This document shows positions 60,820 through 64,000 of a DNA stretch of 64,000 nucleotides, one piece after another. The position numbers and the translations under genes were made by a program. This DNA comes from Pyxidicoccus xibeiensis (GTDB taxonomy: Bacteria; Myxococcota; Myxococcia; Myxococcales; Myxococcaceae). Position 1 is the first letter of the stretch, and every line of letters begins with the position of its first letter. The stretch spans positions 364,377-428,376 of the forward strand of contig NZ_JAJVKV010000009.1 in assembly GCF_024198175.1 (NCBI RefSeq), written 5' to 3'. The notes under the pieces were generated by a model, which did not search any database, had not been told where the DNA came from, and saw only the letters and a program-made list of their open reading frames with translations.

Positions 60820-61722
60820 TCACGACCTGGCGCTCCATTTCTCGACCATCAGATCGATGAAGCGCCGCACCTTCGCTGGCAGGTGCCGCTTGCTCGGGTA
60901 GATAGCCATGATCGGAACGGTCTCCTGTTCGCAAGACGGCAGCAGCGCCTCGAGCCGTCCGCTCGCCAGGTCTTCGTCGACCAGGAAGCCGGGAAGATAG
61001 GCGATGCCCAGTCCCGCGACGGCCGCGTCCCGGATCGCCTCTCCACTGTCGAGTCGCAGGCGGCTTCGCCCCTCCACCTTCACCCAGGAGCCGCCCTTCT
61101 GACGCAGCTGCCAGGACTGTCGTCGCGTCCGGCTGCTGAACAACAGACAGTCATGCTTCGCGAGCTCCTCCAGCGTCTCGGGTTTGCCGCGCGCCTCGAG
61201 GTAGGAGGGCGCGGCGCAGATGACCACGCGGTGTTGCGCCACCACCCGGGACACCAGGCGCGTATCGGTGCTGGACGCATTGATGCGCACCGCCAGGTCG
61301 TAACCCTCCTCGATGATGTCCGCGACGCGGTCGGTGAAGCTCACCTCCGCCTGCAGCTCGGGCCAGGTCCGCAGATAGTCCCGCAGCAAGGGAAGGACGT
61401 GCAGTCTGCCGAATGCGCCTGGCAGGGTGAGCCGCAAGACGCCTCGTGGGGTGCCCGTGCGCTGCCCGACGCTCGCTTCCGCTTCGTCCAGGGCCGCCAG
61501 GACCTGCAGGCAGTGCTCATGGAAGACACGGCCCTCGTCGGTGAGGCTCATGTGGCGCGTCGTGCGATTGAGCAGGCGCACCCCGAGGCGGGATTCCAGC
61601 CGGGCCAGGGCCTTGCCAGCCGCCGAGCGCGTCAGGCCGATGGCCCGGCCGCCGCCCACGAAGCTGCCCGCGTCCACGACGGACATGAAGGCGAAGATCT
61701 CATCCAGCTGGGCGCGTTTCAT
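60820..61722 (-). CDS. LysR-family transcriptional regulator
   Basis: 300 residues from ATG 61722. The HTH is FVGGGRAIGLTRSAAGKALARLESRLG, followed by the linker helix and an effector-binding domain with YDLAVRI and PAKVRRFIDLM near the end. It is divergent from the RidA gene across 151 bp that contain a GGGCTCG-GTATA-CGAGCCC inverted repeat. Likely an autoregulator and regulator of the RidA-family gene (inference). Its stop lies three bases past the right tmRNA-like sequence. Confidence 0.92.
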   Translation of the reverse strand: MKRAQLDEIFAFMSVVDAGSFVGGGRAIGLTRSAAGKALARLESRLGVRLLNRTTRHMSLTDEGRVFHEHCLQVLAALDEAEASVGQRTGTPRGVLRLTLPGAFGRLHVLPLLRDYLRTWPELQAEVSFTDRVADIIEEGYDLAVRINASSTDTRLVSRVVAQHRVVICAAPSYLEARGKPETLEELAKHDCLLFSSRTRRQSWQLRQKGGSWVKVEGRSRLRLDSGEAIRDAAVAGLGIAYLPGFLVDEDLASGRLEALLPSCEQETVPIMAIYPSKRHLPAKVRRFIDLMVEKWSARS

Positions 61723-61779
61723 GGAAGGCGCTCCAGTGTAGCGCCCGCTTCGCCGCAGAGGGGAACGCCGTTCGTCAAT

Positions 61780-61798
61780 GGGCTCGGTATACGAGCCC
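61780..61798. promoter_or_regulatory. 19-bp inverted repeat between LysR and RidA genes
   Basis: GGGCTCG (61780-61786), GTATA, CGAGCCC (61792-61798). Perfect 7-bp arms in the divergent promoter region; a probable LysR binding site. Confidence 0.5.
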
Positions 61799-61873
61799 GG
61801 CAATCACCCCTTCACCCTGGGGCGGCGACGTCCTCGGACTTCGTCACCCGACACGGCCCACTGGAGCGCACCC

Positions 61874-62278
61874 ATGCCCGTAACTCTCATCAACCCCGAT
61901 GGAATCATGAAGACCGACGCGTACCGACAGGTGGCGATTGCCACCGGCACCCGGCAGGTGCACATCGCCGGGCAGGTTGCGTATGACGCGAATGGACAGC
62001 TCGTCGCACGAGGTGACCTGGCTGGACAGGTGGCACAGGCCTACCGCAACGTCGGCATCGCCCTCGCGGCTGCCGGGGCAACGTTCAGCGACGTCGTCCG
62101 ACTGACGTTCTATGTGGTCGACTGGAAGCGCGAGATGTTCTCCGACTTCCTCGCCGGCGTCGAACAGGTCGCCAAGGAGCTGCGGATCACTCCGGCGCCG
62201 GCATCCCTGATCGGGGTCTCCGTGCTCTTCGAGCCGGGCGTCCTCGTCGAGATTGAAGCCACCGCCGTGGTGGACTGA
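61874..62278 (+). CDS. RidA/YjgF/YER057c family protein
   Basis: 134 residues from ATG 61874. The core matches RidA-like proteins: VHIAGQVAYDANGQLV, ARGDLAGQVAQAYRNVGIALAAAGATFSDVVRLTFYVVDW, and a terminal VEIEATAVVD. Known: RidA hydrolyses reactive enamine/imine intermediates; the conserved Arg in canonical RidA (IRVEI...) is replaced near the C-terminus, so this is probably a RidA-like subfamily with its own substrate. Controlled by the divergent LysR (inference). Confidence 0.88.
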   Translation: MPVTLINPDGIMKTDAYRQVAIATGTRQVHIAGQVAYDANGQLVARGDLAGQVAQAYRNVGIALAAAGATFSDVVRLTFYVVDWKREMFSDFLAGVEQVAKELRITPAPASLIGVSVLFEPGVLVEIEATAVVD

Positions 62279-62490
62279 CCCTGCAAGGCGTCAGTCCGTC
62301 GGCTGCCTTCCCACCGCACTGCGTGTCCCCTCACTGGCGGGGACACGACGGCTGAGCCAGGGCGCCGCCCGCGGGAATGCGGCTTGACAACAAGTCAACA
62401 TTAACCGTAAGTGATCAGTTTTTCACCCTGAGTGGCTACAGGGGAAGAAGCACCTTGCTTGTTCATTTCCAACGCGAACCAGGAGGGAAT

Positions 62491-63822
62491 GTGACGCAGA
62501 CACCCAGGAAGCGACTCACGAGCGCCATGAGGATTGCGTGCCTGTTGGTCATGGCCTCTTGCAGCCAGGTGGACCTCGAGCCCGAAGCAGCCAGTGACGT
62601 TCCCATGGTGCGCGTGGATGACGCGGGCGCCCTCCACTTCCAGTCGGCCCAGGCGTTCTTCGCTGCCATGGAAGCAATCTCGCGGATGTCACCGGAAGAG
62701 CAGGTGTCTTGGGAGGAGCGCATCGGGTTCACCTCCCTGAGGCGCACGTTGACACTGGCGGAACGGCAGCTCGAGTCCGCCCAGACGCCCGTGGAGCAGG
62801 AGCGCCTCCTCGAAGCATACGCCGATGTCATTGATGCCTCCGAGGGTACCCTCCGCCCGCGGCTCTCCTCCCCTGGTTATGCCGGACTGGTCAACCGCGC
62901 GGGTGTCTTCTACGTCAATGGGGTCATTCACAAGGTCACCCCCGACATGCTGATCATCTCGCGGGATGGGCGCCCGGAGACCGTCGAGAAGTACGTCGCG
63001 TCGCCACGGATTCGCGAGCAACTGGAGGCGGAGCCGGAGCTGGTGCCCGAGGAGGGAGTCCGGGTCGCGCGGTATGCTGGCGAGCACGGTGTCACGGCCC
63101 AGCACCACTGTGGCTACGAGCGCAGCGGGCGCTACCAGAGCAGCGACCGGCGTCTGGATATGTACCTGCGCTCGCTCGTCTACGTCAGCTCCGATGGCAT
63201 CAATACCTACCGGAGGGCGGGCGTCGAACTGCAGATGTCCGGAGAGAAGAAGCTCCTGGGAAGCTGGAGGAGCTACAACACCACCTATTCCTATCGGAAC
63301 GTGAGCTTCCAGGTGGATGTCCCCATCGTGACGGGCTCGAGTGGTGGCTCCTCCCTGTACTACCTCGAAACCCAGCTGCTCGGGTTTGCCGATGGGGGCT
63401 CTGGTGGAGAGTCTCCCTCCCACAGCATCTACTCGATCCTGGGCCACATCATCCAGAACAACGCGCTGCCCGCCTCTGGCTTCCACAAGGTCTATGGGCA
63501 GGGCTCGAGCCGGGGCACCGGTGGGAGCTGGGTGACCATCAACTGTGGCTTCTGCAGCGATGGCACGTGTAACTCGTTCGAGACCGCCGGGTCGTGCGTC
63601 AGTGATTGTGGCTACTGCGGTGACGGCATGTGCTATGGCAGCGAGACCCTCTCCTCGTGTCCGGGTGACTGTAGCTACTGCGGGGATGGCCTCTGCACCG
63701 AGGGGGTCACTGCGTGCGCCAGCGACTGTGGCGGCTACTGCGGGGATGGCCTCTGTTCCAACGACGAGAGCACGAGCTGTTCGGACTGCTGCCCCTGGGG
63801 GCAGATCTGCCCCGAGGACTGA
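62491..63822 (+). CDS. Cys-rich repeat lipoprotein of unknown function
   Basis: 443 residues from GTG 62491 (AGGAGGG just upstream; ATG 62527 is an alternative). A lipoprotein signal ends LLVMASC. Residues 60-300 are an unrecognised domain (YAGLVNRAGVFYVNGVIHKVTPDML). The C-terminal 105 residues contain four repeats of about 22 residues of the type YCGDGMCYGSETLSSCPGDC, i.e. C-G-D-G-x-C-x8-C-x3-D-C, a disulfide-rich dockerin/Notch-like calcium motif widespread in myxobacterial secreted proteins. Upstream of the gene the DNA is comparatively AT-rich (62385-62470). Confidence 0.8.
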   Translation: MTQTPRKRLTSAMRIACLLVMASCSQVDLEPEAASDVPMVRVDDAGALHFQSAQAFFAAMEAISRMSPEEQVSWEERIGFTSLRRTLTLAERQLESAQTPVEQERLLEAYADVIDASEGTLRPRLSSPGYAGLVNRAGVFYVNGVIHKVTPDMLIISRDGRPETVEKYVASPRIREQLEAEPELVPEEGVRVARYAGEHGVTAQHHCGYERSGRYQSSDRRLDMYLRSLVYVSSDGINTYRRAGVELQMSGEKKLLGSWRSYNTTYSYRNVSFQVDVPIVTGSSGGSSLYYLETQLLGFADGGSGGESPSHSIYSILGHIIQNNALPASGFHKVYGQGSSRGTGGSWVTINCGFCSDGTCNSFETAGSCVSDCGYCGDGMCYGSETLSSCPGDCSYCGDGLCTEGVTACASDCGGYCGDGLCSNDESTSCSDCCPWGQICPED

Positions 63823-63896
63823 GGGCGTGAGAAAAAATTAACGATACTGATGCGTCCGATGGATGCATAAGCGCCGCAGTGCGAGCATGACTCGCC

Positions 63897-64000
63897 ATGG
63901 CGGGGAGCAGACGGCCGCGAGTGCGTGTGCTCCGGCCGAAACGGACTCAGGTGCTCGCGGCTCGGACGTACGAGCAGTTGGTTGACCGCGGTCATCCGGT
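63897..64000 (+). CDS. Start of a possible transposase gene, cut by the window edge
   Basis: 34 codons from ATG 63897 are visible. The visible peptide is Arg-rich and ends YEQLVDRGHP, resembling the (D/R)HP(V/A)R segment near the N-terminus of IS1182/IS4-like transposases. This rests on a short stretch and an AT-rich TTAA-containing sequence at 63832-63845 just upstream. Family assignment is tentative. Confidence 0.35.
   Translation, partial: MAGSRRPRVRVLRPKRTQVLAARTYEQLVDRGHP

Overview
The window is very GC-rich, with strong third-position G/C in its genes. It is dense with secreted lipoproteins, beta-propeller and collagen-like surface proteins, one-component regulators and a metalloprotease ending in a MYXO-CTERM-like tail (Cys, hydrophobic stretch, Arg cluster). 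Together these point to a fruiting myxobacterium of the Myxococcaceae (Myxococcus / Corallococcus / Pyxidicoccus type). The genus call is inference. No rRNA, intact tRNA or convincing CRISPR array is present.

Layout. 1-5.4 kb (minus strand): a possible operon reading a KGG-repeat stress protein, a small PII-like protein, two overlapping CPA2-type antiporters, TsaC/Sua5, a membrane protein and the N-terminus of a Xer recombinase cut by the window edge. 5.6-8.1 kb: a TVP38/DedA-like membrane protein, then a LysR regulator divergent from an F420H2:NADP-type dinucleotide-binding oxidoreductase, with repeated GGAGTTGA sites between them. 8.1-16.4 kb: a secreted protein with a predicted beta-barrel half, a membrane protein, a neutral-ceramidase lipoprotein with an AraC regulator downstream, and a TetR regulator divergent from an SMP-30-like lipoprotein across an 18-bp palindrome. 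16.4-19.4 kb: patatin, a helical-repeat-like protein and an NTF2-like protein.

19.3-22.7 kb is a tight three-gene operon: Rieske oxygenase, membrane desaturase/hydroxylase, and a PAP2 domain fused to a squalene/phytoene-synthase-like domain. It looks like a lipid or isoprenoid modification pathway I cannot assign to a known product, and is one of the two best candidates for something undescribed. 22.8-33.3 kb: an ArsR/SRPBCC pair with a long inverted-repeat operator, a carboxypeptidase-regulatory-repeat/PDZ protein, an ADC-like protein, an alpha/beta hydrolase, a ThDP-dependent PoxB-like enzyme, a dicarboxylate symporter and an IPNS-like 2OG oxygenase. 33.27-33.94 kb is an AT-rich gene-poor island with three degenerate 36-bp repeats and a possible 22-residue four-cysteine peptide.

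33.9-36.6 kb is a LytT/LytS-type two-component pair split by about 620 bp of foreign-looking DNA carrying a SMI1/KNR4 immunity-type gene. The end of the kinase gene plus the start of the regulator gene are duplicated on both sides (89 bp, about 89% identical), which records how the insertion happened. 37-46.9 kb: a coiled-coil protein, an SBBP propeller lipoprotein, an MFS transporter, a cytochrome P450 and a full-length pyruvate carboxylase. 47-53.5 kb: a collagen-like lipoprotein, an overlapping ECF sigma / zinc-finger anti-sigma / caspase-like operon, a lipoprotein and a matrixin-type protease. 53.7-59.5 kb: a subtilase, two lipoproteins and an RCC1 propeller.

59.6-60.8 kb is a small toxin/immunity-like pair (lipoprotein plus DUF6968-like protein, overlapping ATGA) lying between two sequences that resemble the 3' end of tmRNA/tRNA genes, suggesting an integrated cassette. 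60.8-64 kb: a LysR regulator divergent from RidA, a Cys-rich lipoprotein, and the start of a possible transposase at the right edge.
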